A stretch of 64,000 nt of DNA from Trebonia sp963785645 (GTDB lineage Bacteria > Actinomycetota > Actinomycetes > Streptosporangiales > Streptosporangiaceae): NCBI GenBank assembly GCA_963785645.1, contig CAWAWG010000005.1, forward strand, positions 310,001 to 374,000, given 5' to 3'. The notes beneath the pieces were generated by a model. That model had not been told where the DNA came from, made no database searches, and was given only the letters and a program-made list of their open reading frames with translations. Numbering within the stretch: the stretch's first letter is position 1; every line of letters begins with the position of its first letter. The translations under genes were made by a program, and so were the position numbers. Below are positions 37,342-46,879 of this stretch, one piece after another.

Positions 37342-38397
37342 CTACTTAGGGAACCAGCCCACGTAGAAGATGCCGAGCCCCAGTGCGACGAACATGCCGG
37401 CGATCAGCCAGAAGCGCACGACGATGGTTGTCTCCGCCCAGCCGAGCAGCTCGAAATGGTGCTGGAGCGGAGCCATCTTGAATACCCGCTTGCGGCGCAG
37501 CTTGAACGAGCCGACCTGGATCACCACCGACAGCGTGATGATCACGAACAGGCCGCCGAGCAGCAGCAGCAGCAGTTCGGTCCTGGTCACGATGGCGAGG
37601 CCGGCCAGTGCGCCGCCGAGGGCGAGCGAGCCGGTGTCGCCCATGAAGATCTTGGCCGGCGGCGCGTTCCACCACAGGAAGCCGAAGCAGGCGCCCATCA
37701 CGACCGCCGCGACCACCGCGGCGTCCAGCGGGTCGCGGATCGGATAGCAGTTCTGGGCCAGTGCCGTTGTGCAGTCGTTGCGGAGCTGCCAGTTCCCGAT
37801 GATCACGTAGGCGGCCAGCACGAGGATCGACGCGCCGGAGGCGAGTCCGTCGAGGCCGTCGGTGAGGTTCACCCCGTTGGAGGTGGCGGTGACCATGATC
37901 AGCACCCAGACGACAAACAGGACCGCGCCGATGGACACGCCGAAGTCGGCCAGGAACGAAATGTGCTCAGAAGCCGGGGTGAGATCGTAGCCGTCGGGAA
38001 AGTGGATCACGAGAACCGCGAAGATCACGCCGACGATCGCCTGGCCGAGGAGCTTGGCCCCGCTGCCCAGGCCAAGGCTGCGCTTCCTGAACAGCTTGAG
38101 GAAGTCGTCGACGAAGCCGACGAAGCCGAGGCCGGTCATCAGGAACAGCACCAGGATGCCGGAGGCGGTCATCGGATCGCCGGTGAACAGATGCCCGAGG
38201 GTGTAGCCGACCAGCGACGCGATGATGATGACGATGCCGCCCATGGTCGGCGTGCCGCTCTTGCTCAGGTGCGCCTGCGGGCCGTCGACCCTGACCTGCT
38301 GGCCGAGCTTGCGCTTGCGCAGCACGGTGATCGTCGGCCGGGTCCCGATCAGCGCGACGAGCATCGAGATGGCGGCCGAGAGCAGGATCGTCTTCAC
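37342..38397 (-). CDS. mraY: MraY: lipid I synthase
   Basis: Phospho-MurNAc-pentapeptide transferase; links UDP-MurNAc-pentapeptide to undecaprenyl phosphate in the membrane. 351 residues with ten helices expected. Signature blocks: HLSKSGTPTMGGIVIIIASL, GFVDDFLKLFRKRSLGL (first Asp cluster), SNGVNLTDGLDGLASGASIL, WWNAPPAKIFMGDTGSLALG and KMAPLQHHFELLGWAETTIV (the HHH-type loop). Intact. GTG 38397 overlaps the murF stop by four bases (GTGA). It is the last gene of the mraZ-mraY unit, as the following murD is missing. Confidence 0.95.
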   Translation of the reverse strand: MKTILLSAAISMLVALIGTRPTITVLRKRKLGQQVRVDGPQAHLSKSGTPTMGGIVIIIASLVGYTLGHLFTGDPMTASGILVLFLMTGLGFVGFVDDFLKLFRKRSLGLGSGAKLLGQAIVGVIFAVLVIHFPDGYDLTPASEHISFLADFGVSIGAVLFVVWVLIMVTATSNGVNLTDGLDGLASGASILVLAAYVIIGNWQLRNDCTTALAQNCYPIRDPLDAAVVAAVVMGACFGFLWWNAPPAKIFMGDTGSLALGGALAGLAIVTRTELLLLLLGGLFVIITLSVVIQVGSFKLRRKRVFKMAPLQHHFELLGWAETTIVVRFWLIAGMFVALGLGIFYVGWFPK

Positions 38398-39835
38398 TGA
38401 ACATCCTCCGCGAGCAGGCCGTCCGCCACTTCCCACAGGCCGGCGGCCTTCGATGCTTTCACTAGTACCACGTCGCCCGGGCGCAGCCGGTTGCGCAGCG
38501 CTTCCAGGGCGGCCTGCTGGTCCGGCGCGGCGATCGCTTCGCCGTGCCAGCCGTCGGTCGCCCGCGCCCCGTCAAGCACCGGAGCGGCGCCGGCCCCGAC
38601 GGCAACGACGATCGCGGCGCCCGCCAGCGCGGCGAGCCGGCCCGCCTCCCGGTGGCTCTGGGTCTCGATGTCGCCGAGTTCCGCCATATAGCCCAGGACG
38701 GCGATGCCGCGTCGGTCGCTGCTCGCGAGGTGGGCCAGGGCTTCGATGGCGGCCCGGGTCGAGTCCGGGTTGGCGTTGTACGCGTCGTTTACCACGACCA
38801 CGCCGTCCCGGCGGCGCGTGAGTTCCATCCGCTTCTTGCTGCGCGCGGTGGCGGATGACAGTGCGTCCGCGATCGCCGCGACCTCCAGGCCGAGCTCGGC
38901 CGCCACCGCCGCCGCGGCCAGCGCGTTGGCCACGTGGTGGCGGCCGTGCAGGTTAAGCCGGACCGGCGCGGCACCCGCCCGCGTGTGCAGCGTGAACGAG
39001 GCGCGTCCCAGGTCGTCGAGGGTGATACCGGACGCGCGCACGTCGGCGTCCGCTTCCGTTCCGCTCCGGCCGTCGCCACGCTGGTGGTGACCACCCGGGC
39101 CGCGGTACGGCTGGCCATCGCGGCGACGTTGGGGTCGTCGGCGTTGAGTACCGCCACGCCGCCCGCGGATCCGGCCGGAAGCGCCTCGACGAGTTCGCCC
39201 TTGGCCTTCGCGACCGCGTCGATCGAGCCGAACTCGCCCGCGTGCGCGTGGCCGACGTTGAGTACCGCGCCGATGCGCGGCGGTGCGATGCCGGTCAGGT
39301 AGGCGATGTGCCCGATGCCGCGCGCGGACATCTCAAGCACGAGGTACTTCGTCTTCTCGTCGGCGCGCAGCACCGTCAGCGGCAGGCCGATCTCGTTGTT
39401 GAGCGACCCTTCGGGCGCGATCGTCGGGCCCAGGTGCTCGACCACCTGGGCGGTGAGGTCCTTGGTGGAGGTCTTGCCGGAGGATCCGGTGATGCCGATG
39501 ACGGCCGCGCTCGGGAGCCGGGCGAGGACGGCCCGCGCGAGCAGGCCGAGCGCGAGGGTGACATCGGGGACCACGATGACGGGTGCCCCGGCCCCGGGCA
39601 GCGGCCGGGCGGCGAGAACGGCCGCCGCCCCCAGCCGAGCGGCGGCGGCGGCGTAGTCGTGCCCGTCCACGCGCTCGCCCGGCAGCGCGGCGAACAGGGC
39701 ACCGGGCACCGCCTGACGCGAGTCGATCACGACCGGACCGGTCACCATCGCGCCGGCCGCTCGGGTTCCGGTGGCAGCGGCCGTCAGGGTGCCGCCGGTA
39801 ATCGAAGCGATCTCGGCGGCTGACAGCGGAATCAC
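38394..39835 (-). CDS. murF: MurF: UDP-MurNAc-tripeptide D-Ala-D-Ala ligase
   Basis: Adds the D-Ala-D-Ala dipeptide to complete the cytosolic pentapeptide precursor. The ATP loop is VIGITGSSGKTSTKDLTAQV; other landmarks are APEGSLNNEIGLPLTVLRAD, LEMSARGIGHIAYLTGIAPP, VLNVGHAHAGEFGSIDAVA and VVVNDAYNANPDSTRAAIEA. A -1 shift near 39055 joins VATAGAE to EADADVRASGITLDDLG. About 480 residues. The AGGAGG site lies ten bases before GTG 39835, better placed than the GTG at 39844 that directly follows it. It is coupled to mraY through GTGA. Confidence 0.94.
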
Positions 39836-39920
39836 GACGCGCACCTCCTGCGGTCGCCGGATGGATGTGGCAGTGAACCGGTCGCGGGCGGCACGCTGTC
39901 CGTCCCACCGGGGGCACGAA

Positions 39921-41513
39921 TCACGGCGTACCGCCGAGACTGGCGTGCCGGGCCAGAGCCGCGGCGGTCACCTCGGCGTCGTCGAACGGCAGCACGGCCT
40001 CCCCGACGTACTGGCCGGTCTCATGTCCCTTGCCCGCCACCAGCACCACGTCCCCCTTTCCGGCCATGGCGGCGGCGAGGTCAATCGCCGCCGCCCGGTC
40101 CGGTTCGATGATCAGCCGGCCCCGCTCCCCCCGCGGGACCCCGAGCACTCCGTGCAGCATCTCGGCGAGGATCCCGAGCGGATCCTCGGAACGCGGGTTG
40201 TCGCTGGTAAAGATCGCCACGTCAGCGAGCCTGACAGCAGCGGCGCCCATCAGCGGTCGCTTGCCACGGTCCCGGTCCCCGCCGCAGCCGACTACCACGA
40301 TCAGTTCCCCGCTTGTCACCGGGCGAAGCGCGGTAAGTACCGCCTCGACCGCACCGGGCTTGTGCGAGTAGTCGACGAACGCGTCGGGCTGGCCCAACGG
40401 GGCCTGGACGCGCTGCAGGCGGCCGGGCACGCCCGGGCAGGAGGCGACGCCGTCGACCGCGTCGGCCAGGTCAACACCGGCTTCGACGAGCGCCACGATG
40501 GCCCCCAGGGCGTTCGCGACGTTAAACGGGCCGGGCAGCGTGACGGACGCGTCCGCCTCCACGCCGCCCGGGCCGATGACACGGAAAGTCGACCCGTCCG
40601 CGCCGCACCGCACGTCGGTGGCGCGCCATTCCGCCTGCGCGTAGGCGCCAGAGGCGGCATCGGCGCAGAACGTGGTGATCGGCACCGTCGCCTCGGCGAC
40701 GAGCCGACGGCCGTACCGGTCGGCGACATTCACCACGCCCACAGCTGAGTACGCCGGAGTGAACAGCTTTGCCTTGGCGCGGAAATAGTCCTCGAACCCG
40801 GCGTGAAAGTCCAGGTGATCCTGGGAGAGGTTGGTGAACACCGCGACGCCGTAGCGAGTGCCCGCGACCCGGCCGAGGGCCAGTGAGTGGCTGGAGACCT
40901 CCATCGCGACCGCGGTGACACCCCGCTCGGCCATGACGGCGAGCAGCGCCTGGAGGTCGGGCGCCTCCGGCGTGGTCAGCGATGCCCGCACGAGTTCCGG
41001 GCCGATCTTGATCTCCACCCCGCCGACCAGGCCCGTCGTATGTCCGGCGGCGCGCAGCCCCGCCTCGCACAGGTAGCTGGTGGTCGTCTTGCCGCTGGTG
41101 CCGGTGACGCCGATCATCGTCATCCGGTGCGACGGGTCCCCGTAGATCCAGCAGGAAATGTCGCCGAGGCGGTCACGCGGACTGGACACGACGAAGACGG
41201 GCACACCGGTCCGTGCCGCCCGGTCACGGCCGTCGGGGTCGGTGAGGATCGCGACCGCGCCCGCTGCCACCGCCTGGTCGCTGTAGGCGGCGCCGTGAGT
41301 ACGCGTGCCGGGCAGCGCGGCGTACAGGTCGCCGGGCCGCACCGCCCGGGAGTCGAGGGTGACGCCGGAGAGAATGCCGAGGCCGACGCCGGTACTCTCC
41401 GTTCTCCCCACGCCGAGGAGTTCCGCGAGCCCGGAGAGCGGGCGCGGATTAAGAAGCGCGGGACGGATCACGCCCAGAGGGTATCCAAAATCAGCGCGCA
41501 TTGAGCCGAACAT
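39921..41513 (-). CDS. murE: MurE: UDP-MurNAc-L-Ala-D-Glu meso-DAP ligase
   Basis: 530 residues, intact. Adds the third peptide residue of the precursor. The ATP loop is GVTGTSGKTTTSYLCEAGL; LTTPEAPDLQALLAVMAERG and NLSQDHLDFHAGFEDYFRAK follow; VVVGCGGDRDRGKRPLMGA and the motif SDNPRSEDP mark it as specific for meso-diaminopimelate rather than lysine, so the wall is DAP type. ATG 41513 overlaps the ftsI 3' end by 23 bases; ATG 41501 (MRADFGYPLG) is an alternative with an 11-base overlap. Confidence 0.95.
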   Translation of the reverse strand: MFGSMRADFGYPLGVIRPALLNPRPLSGLAELLGVGRTESTGVGLGILSGVTLDSRAVRPGDLYAALPGTRTHGAAYSDQAVAAGAVAILTDPDGRDRAARTGVPVFVVSSPRDRLGDISCWIYGDPSHRMTMIGVTGTSGKTTTSYLCEAGLRAAGHTTGLVGGVEIKIGPELVRASLTTPEAPDLQALLAVMAERGVTAVAMEVSSHSLALGRVAGTRYGVAVFTNLSQDHLDFHAGFEDYFRAKAKLFTPAYSAVGVVNVADRYGRRLVAEATVPITTFCADAASGAYAQAEWRATDVRCGADGSTFRVIGPGGVEADASVTLPGPFNVANALGAIVALVEAGVDLADAVDGVASCPGVPGRLQRVQAPLGQPDAFVDYSHKPGAVEAVLTALRPVTSGELIVVVGCGGDRDRGKRPLMGAAAVRLADVAIFTSDNPRSEDPLGILAEMLHGVLGVPRGERGRLIIEPDRAAAIDLAAAMAGKGDVVLVAGKGHETGQYVGEAVLPFDDAEVTAAALARHASLGGTP

Positions 41514-43823
41514 ACGGTGCGGAAAGTCCGGGTTGCGGCTGGATCTGCAGGGTCTGCAGCGCAGAATTCATCGCACTGTAAAAGACCGGCCCGGCAACCT
41601 CGTCGCCGAAGTAGTCGGTGCTGGTGTCCGGGTCCTGCACGTTCACCGCAACCACGACCTGAGGATCGTTGCCCGGCGCCATGCCGATGTAGCTCGCCCC
41701 GTGCACGCAGAGCGGATTGGCCGTGGGGCAGGGCTTCTCCGAGCCGGTGGCCGGCTCGCTTGCGGTACCGGTCTTCGCCGCGATCGCGTAGCCGGGGAAG
41801 TCGCCCCACCGCTGGTCCGCCTCGTCGTCTACGGCGGGCACCTGCTGCAGGATCTGGATCAGTTCCTTGGCCGTCTGCGGCTGGATGACCTTCTTCGACG
41901 GCGACGGCTTGGCCGGCACGAGGTGGCCCGCGGCGTTGTAAGTGCCGGCGATGAGCGTGGGCTGCACCCGGACCCCGCCATTGGCGATCGTCGCGTACAC
42001 GCTGGCCATCTGCACGGCGTTGACCGAGATGCCCTGGCCGTACGACAGCGTGTACCGCTCGTCGCCCGCCCACTGCGAGGGCGGCTGCAGGGCAGTGGAC
42101 GCGTACGCCGCGTTCGGCTCCTCGTCCGGCAGCCCCAGGTCCGTCGGCTCGCCAAGGCCGAACGCCTTCAGGTAGTCGTACTGGGTCTGCGGGGAGACGT
42201 GCGAGACCACCTGGGACATGCCGACATTGGAGGAGTTCGCGATGATGCCGGCGATCGTGTAGTCCTCGCCTTGCGACCACTCGGCGTCGTGGATGGCCTG
42301 CCCGCCCCGGTAGAGCACGTACGGGATGCTGTAGCTGCTCATCGGCGTCTGGCCGCCGGTCTCGAACGCGGCGGCGGCGGTGATCACCTTGGCGGTGGAG
42401 CCCGGGGCGAACGTGTACGAGTCGGGGATGTCCGTGGTCTGGCTCACGCTCGTGAACGTGTTCTGGTCATAGGTCGGCCATTGCGCCATGGCGAGGATGG
42501 CGCCGGTCTTCGGCTGCATGATCACCACCGAGCAGTTCGCCGCCTTGGTCTTGGCGACCTCCTGCTGGCAGGCTTGCTGCGCCTGGAACTGAAGCGCCGG
42601 GACGATCGTCAGCTGGATGGACTCGCCGTCCTTGGCCGGCGTGTCCTCGGTGCCCGCCAGGGGGATCGGCACGTCGTTCGCGCCGACCACGACGCGCTCG
42701 CTGCCGGTGGTGCCGGTAAGTAGGCTGTTGTATTCCGCCTCAATGCCCGACTGCCCGTTGATCACGCCGCTCGAGTTGACGTTGGTGAAGCCGACCACAT
42801 TGGCGGTCGGGCTCCCGTCGGGGTACTCGCGAACGTAGTTCGACTTCATGGTGATGCCCGGGATGTTCAGGGCCGCGATGCTCGCCTCGCTCGTGGTGGA
42901 CACGCCCGTGGCGAGCACCACGTATTCCCGCCCCGGCGGGTGCTGGAGCTTGTCAAGCACCTGCGCCGTCGTCTGGCTGAGCGGGCCGGCCAGCTCCCGC
43001 GCCACGACGGGCTTTTCCGCGTCGGTGAGCTGCGACGGATCGGAGGTGACCATGTACGTCTCGAGGGTCATCGCCAGCGGCTTGCCGTTCGCGCCGTAGA
43101 TGGTCCCCCGCGGGGCCGGCAGCGAGATCGTTTCCACCTGCTGCTGGCTGGCGGCGGCCTTGAGCGATGCCGAGTCCAGGCCCTGAAGCTGCACGAGACG
43201 TCCGGCGAACAGGGTCAGCACGACCGTGATCGCGAGCACCGTGATGCCGAGCCGGCGCCCGGGTGGCCCCGGCGGACGATCAGCCAGCGCGGCGGGCGCG
43301 GGGGGCGGCGCGCCCCGCCACCGCCGGCGCCGCGCGCACCGCCGCCCCCGCCCGTACCGCGGCGAGGGCGGCCGGCGTCTGCGGGCAGCGCGGAGCGGGC
43401 AGCGGGATCGGGCCGCCCAGCGGGACGCGCACCGCCGGCTACCCGGGCCTTCGGCTGGAGGCGCGGCCCGGGCCCCGCCGTACGGTCCTCCGAAGCTCGG
43501 GAGCCGGAGGTCTCGCCCGGCGGGACGCGGGGTATGGGACCGGTCGACCGCTCCGCCGGGGTACGCGGGAGCGGGCCGGCTGAGCGGTCGGGCGGGATGC
43601 GCGAGCTGGGACCGGTGGCGCGGTCAGGCGGCGGACCGGGGTCGGGGCCCGCGCCGGCGCGCGGGCCACCGGGCCGGCGCGGGCCGGGCGCTGGCCCCTG
43701 CCCCGGGCCGGTCCGGCGGTCCCCCGGCCCGGGACGGCCCGGCCTGCCGGGGCCGCTCGGGCCGTTCTGATTGCCCGGGTTGCCGCCGCGGCCGCCACCC
43801 GCACCGGGTCCCCGCCCTGTCAC
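41491..43823 (-). CDS. ftsI: FtsI/PBP3: septal peptidoglycan transpeptidase
   Basis: Class B penicillin-binding protein that crosslinks septal wall with FtsW. About 775 residues. The N-terminal 190 residues form a cytosolic Gly/Pro/Arg-rich extension (GGNPGNQNGPSGPG), then RRPPRPPRWLIVRR and, after a -1 shift near 43257, the membrane helix ITVLAITVVLTLFAGRLVQL. The dimerisation domain contains APRGTIYGANGKPLAMTLET. Transpeptidase motifs: SxxK as FAPGSTAKV (near 42395), SxN as IIANSSNVG and KTG as IAAKTGTASEP. GTG 43823 overlaps the ftsL-like stop (GTGA). The extension is longer than in typical FtsI. Confidence 0.93.
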
Positions 43824-44707
43824 GGGGCGTATCCAGGGGCATTGACCGCTCCGATCCACGTGGGACCGTCGTTGGTCACCTTGCCGGTCTTAAGGTCGAG
43901 GAACCACAGCTCGCTGGTCCGGCGCATGCCGAGCTGGCTGGCCCGCTGCTCGATCACCGTCGGCGACTGGGCCTGTGCGACCTCTTCCACCAGGGTCTGG
44001 CGCTGCTGAGCGAGCGCGCTGGTCGAGTTCTGGAGGTTGGTGATCTGATAGGAGCCCTCGGCCAGCGTGGTGCTGATCACGAGCGCCGAGACGAGCGCGC
44101 CCCCGAGCAGACCGCAGAGCAGCAGCACGAACGGCATGCGGCCCGAGTTCGCGACCGCGGCGGCTGCCGTCTGCGGCCGTGACGGCTTGGGCGGCTGCGT
44201 GATCGGCCCGGCCGGGCCCGGCTCAGCCCGCTGCCCCGGCTGGCCAAGATTGGGCGGGACGGCCGGCTGCGGACCGGTAACGCGCTTGGCAGGCGGAACC
44301 CGCCACGGCGGGCCGGTCCGAGGCCGCGGCGCCGGGCGCGCCGGCGCGGCGACCGCCGGGGAGGCGTCGGCGCGCTGGGCTCCGGCGCCGGTTCGCTGCT
44401 CGGCGGCCGGACGCTGGGCGGGCGCGGACTGGGACGGCACCCGCTGCCGCCGGTCAGCCGCGCGCGGGCCGGCGTTCTGGCCGGAACTCCTGGGATCTGG
44501 CTGCTGGCCGGTCGTCGGGCGCTGCGTCGGCACGGGAGCCGGACGGCCACGGCGCGGATTCGCAGCCGGGGCCTCCTCCGGTGCCTGCCGCGGTCGCGGG
44601 CGAATGCCCGACCGGGTCATGGTGCCGACGCCGATGCGGGTGCTGTCCCCTTGCCGCTCGCTACCTGCCATCGGCCGGCTCCTGTCACTTGTGTTCCGCT
44701 CGTTCAC
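43820..44707 (-). CDS. FtsL-like septum formation initiator protein with long N-terminal extension
   Basis: 295 residues, intact. Residues 1-190 are Pro/Arg/Ala/Gln-rich and disordered, then comes a single transmembrane helix (191-213, MPFVLLLCGLLGGALVSALV) and a periplasmic coiled coil ITNLQNSTSALAQQRQTLVE ending in IEQRASQLGMRRTSELWFLD, the FtsL/DivIC pattern. The location between rsmH and ftsI is the canonical ftsL place. FtsL proteins are usually 100-200 residues, so the extension is unusual and mirrors the one on FtsI. GTG 44707 is used; ATG 44671 (MAGSERQG) is an alternative. A 14-mer motif lies 45 bases upstream. Confidence 0.85.
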   Translation of the reverse strand: MNERNTSDRSRPMAGSERQGDSTRIGVGTMTRSGIRPRPRQAPEEAPAANPRRGRPAPVPTQRPTTGQQPDPRSSGQNAGPRAADRRQRVPSQSAPAQRPAAEQRTGAGAQRADASPAVAAPARPAPRPRTGPPWRVPPAKRVTGPQPAVPPNLGQPGQRAEPGPAGPITQPPKPSRPQTAAAAVANSGRMPFVLLLCGLLGGALVSALVISTTLAEGSYQITNLQNSTSALAQQRQTLVEEVAQAQSPTVIEQRASQLGMRRTSELWFLDLKTGKVTNDGPTWIGAVNAPGYAP

Positions 44708-44752
44708 ACTGCTCCCCGACCCTGCACACGGCTCGCCCTCAAGCGATCACGT

Positions 44753-44766
44753 TTCTTGCTGTTATC
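44753..44766 (-). promoter_or_regulatory. Conserved 14-mer GATAACAGCAAGAA upstream of ftsL-like gene
   Basis: Third exact copy, 45 bases before the GTG start. It lies in the rsmH-ftsL gap together with a fourth copy 124 bases further upstream. Confidence 0.6.
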
Positions 44767-44876
44767 TGACCCTTGACGGTCCGCCGGGAAGATGGTGGAC
44801 GGCTGTGCACGCCATGACGTGCACAGCCATCCACTCTCTTTCCTGACGGCCGCCGCCACCGCACCCAAAACAGTGC

Positions 44877-44890
44877 TTCTTGCTGTTATC
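44877..44890 (-). promoter_or_regulatory. Conserved 14-mer GATAACAGCAAGAA, rsmH-ftsL gap, distal copy
   Basis: Fourth exact copy, 53 bases downstream of the rsmH stop. Between the two copies lies an inverted repeat GACGGCTGTGCACG-type sequence (44807-44830, GGCTGTGCACG / CGTGCACAGCC) that can form a hairpin. Confidence 0.6.
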
Positions 44891-44942
44891 TTTCGCACGG
44901 CTACCGCACGGGAAGATCGCGGCCGGCTGGTGAGGCCTGTCG

Positions 44943-45926
44943 TCACGTGACCTCCCTGAGACGCTCGGCCGCGCGCAGGCGGGCGGACGCCGATCTCGGG
45001 TTAGCCGTCAGCTCTTCGTCGTCCGGGCGCTCCGCCCCCCTGGTCAGCAGGCGGAACCGGGGCGTCCCGGCCAGCACGTCGCCCGCGCGGAGCGGGACGC
45101 CCGGTGGCGTCTTGTCCGCCGTGCGCTCCGTCAGTTCCCGCTTGACCAGGCGGTCCTCAAGCGAGTGATAGGCCAGGGCCGCGAACCGGCCACCGGGCGC
45201 GAGCAGGTCGAGCGCGGCGGGCAGCGCCCGGCGCAGCGCTCCGAGCTCATCGTTGACCTCGATGCGGAGCGCCTGGAAGGTCCGCTTGGCGGGATTGCCT
45301 CCGGTGCGCCGCGCCGCCGCGGGAATGGCGTCCTTGACGATCGCGCTCAGCCGGAGCGTGCCGGTGATCGGCTCTTTCGCCCGCTCCCGGGCGACGGCCT
45401 CGGCGATCCGGCGGCCGAACTTCTCCTCGCCGTACTCGAAGAGCACCCGCGCCAGCTCCGGCACGGGGTACTCGTTGACGATACGGGCGGCGGTCAGCCC
45501 GGCCCTGCGGTCCATGCGCATGTCGAGCGGCGCGTCCTGGGAGTAGGAGAACCCCCGGCTGGCGTCATCAAGCTGCGGGGAGGAGACGCCGAGGTCGAAG
45601 AGCACCGCCTGCACGCGACGGTGCCCGGCGTCGGCGGCGATATCAGCGATGCGGTCGTAGAACGCGTGCGCCACCGTCACCCGGCCGGGGTAGCGCTCGG
45701 CGAGCGCGTGCCCGGACTCGATCGCGGCCGCGTCGGCGTCGATACCGATCAGCAGCAGTCCTGGAACCGCGTCGAGGAAGGCCCGTGCGTGGCCGGCCCG
45801 GCCGAGGGTGGCGTCGACGAGCACCGGCGGCCGCCCCCCGGGCGTCGGTCCGGTGAGTGCGGGCAACAGGAGGGTGGCGAGACGGCCGGCCATCACCGGC
45901 ACGTGCGCATAGGCGTGCTCGCCCAT
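44943..45926 (-). CDS. rsmH: 16S rRNA (cytosine1402-N4)-methyltransferase
   Basis: RsmH (MraW) methylates N4 of C1402 in 16S rRNA. 327 residues, intact. The N-terminus has HVPVMAGRLATLLLPAL, the SAM-binding loop is LVDATLGRAGHARAFLDAVP (usual form DxTLGxGGH; here RAGH, a small variation), then VQAVLFDLGVSSPQLDDASR, GFSYSQDAPLDMRMD and AALAYHSLEDRLVKRELTER. It follows mraZ with a 432-base gap, longer than usual, and precedes the ftsL-like gene by 235 bases. Confidence 0.95.
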   Translation of the reverse strand: MGEHAYAHVPVMAGRLATLLLPALTGPTPGGRPPVLVDATLGRAGHARAFLDAVPGLLLIGIDADAAAIESGHALAERYPGRVTVAHAFYDRIADIAADAGHRRVQAVLFDLGVSSPQLDDASRGFSYSQDAPLDMRMDRRAGLTAARIVNEYPVPELARVLFEYGEEKFGRRIAEAVARERAKEPITGTLRLSAIVKDAIPAAARRTGGNPAKRTFQALRIEVNDELGALRRALPAALDLLAPGGRFAALAYHSLEDRLVKRELTERTADKTPPGVPLRAGDVLAGTPRFRLLTRGAERPDDEELTANPRSASARLRAAERLREVT

Positions 45927-46358
45927 CGACCCCTCCGCTTCGCACTGCTCAACTGCTGCCTACTAGCGGTTCACGGCCAGCCGTTCGACCATCCGCCTGC
46001 GATCTGGCCGACCGCGATCCGGCCGACTGCGGATTCGGCGACCGCCGCGCACCCGGCCCGCCCGCCACCGTCGGTGCGGCCGACCTTCGGCCCGGCCGCC
46101 CCCGGCGCGGCCCGTCGCCTTTTCTTTCTGGTCTCGCTCTTTTGCTTTCTGGTGCTCTTCCAGCGTTGCTGCGGCGATCCTCGGGGCTTTCCCACCCTCA
46201 GGTGCTTTCGGCCCGGCGGCGGCCGGCGGGGTCTGGAGCCCGCATCCTCGCGGAACCATTGCCTGGCACCGGGGAAGTGGCGCCAGCCTGGTGGTCCTGG
46301 TGCGGCTTCCAGACCCGCCGGACAGCCGATGGTCAGCCGGGCGGCTCCCGGCGACCAG
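45927..46358. other. Gap between rsmH and mraZ
   Basis: 432 bases, GC-rich. One minus-strand frame (46259-45963, MVPRGCGLQTPPAAAG) is open but low in complexity (KERDQKEKATGRAGG) and lacks a convincing start, so it is not called. The word TGGCCGACCGCGATC recurs in degenerate form near 46000-46045. No clear promoter is visible. Confidence 0.45.
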
Positions 46359-46790
46359 TCAGAGAATCCCTGGTAGCACCTCCTCAGCGGCTTCAGAGAA
46401 CGAGTCCTCTTGGGCGGCCAGGTAGGTTTCCCACGCCTGTGCGTCCCAGATCTCGAGCCGGGTGTTGGCGCCGATCACCACGCAGTCCCGGTCAAGGCCG
46501 GCATAGGTGCGCAGCGCGGCGGGCACGGTAATCCGGCCCTGCTTGTCGGGTACCTCGTCAGAAGCGCTGGCGAAGAAGACCCTGCTATAGTCCCGCACCG
46601 CCTTGGCGGTCACCGGCGCCGTACGCAGCGCCTCGGTGATCCGTGCGAATTCTTCGTGCGGAAAGACGTACAGGCAGCGCTCCTGCCCCTTCGTGATCAC
46701 GACTCCCCCCGAGAGTTCGTCACGGTACTTGGCGGGCAAGAACAACCGTCCCTTCTCGTCAAGCCGGGGCGCGTGAGTACCGAGAAACAT
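46359..46790 (-). CDS. mraZ: MraZ transcriptional regulator
   Basis: 143 residues. Two tandem SpoVT/AbrB-like halves carry the paired motifs DEKGRLFLPAKYR and DKQGRITVPAALR, which bind DNA in MraZ rings. In other bacteria MraZ represses its own dcw operon. ATG 46790 (MFLGTHAPRLDEK) is the family start, with GAGGTGAGGT just upstream; the longer start at 46808 is unlikely. Four GTGG-type boxes spaced exactly 10 bp lie 53 to 87 bases upstream and should be its operator. Confidence 0.95.
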   Translation of the reverse strand: MFLGTHAPRLDEKGRLFLPAKYRDELSGGVVITKGQERCLYVFPHEEFARITEALRTAPVTAKAVRDYSRVFFASASDEVPDKQGRITVPAALRTYAGLDRDCVVIGANTRLEIWDAQAWETYLAAQEDSFSEAAEEVLPGIL

Positions 46791-46842
46791 TCGGACCTCA
46801 CCTCCCACCTCCCAGCCAGCCGAGCTTCGATAGCCATCTCAC

Positions 46843-46877
46843 TCCACCGCGCCCCACTGTACTCCACATTCCTCCAC
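46843..46877 (-). promoter_or_regulatory. MraZ operator: four GTGGA/GTGGG boxes at 10-bp spacing
   Basis: Read on the minus strand: GTGGA (46877-46873), GTGGA (46867-46863), GTGGG (46857-46853), GTGGA (46847-46843), each followed by five other bases. This is the direct-repeat layout known for MraZ-binding sites upstream of mraZ. Two more boxes, GTGGT and GTGGA, lie on the plus strand at 46940 and 46950, also 10 bp apart. Confidence 0.88.
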
Positions 46878-46879
46878 CG

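Noticed and set aside
44704..44946. 80-residue minus-strand frame between rsmH and the ftsL-like gene
   Set aside because: No ribosome site or domain; it spans the two 14-mer motifs and a hairpin, which explain the region better.
45963..46259. 98-residue minus-strand frame between rsmH and mraZ
   Set aside because: Low-complexity Arg/Lys/Gly sequence without a ribosome site or recognisable domain.
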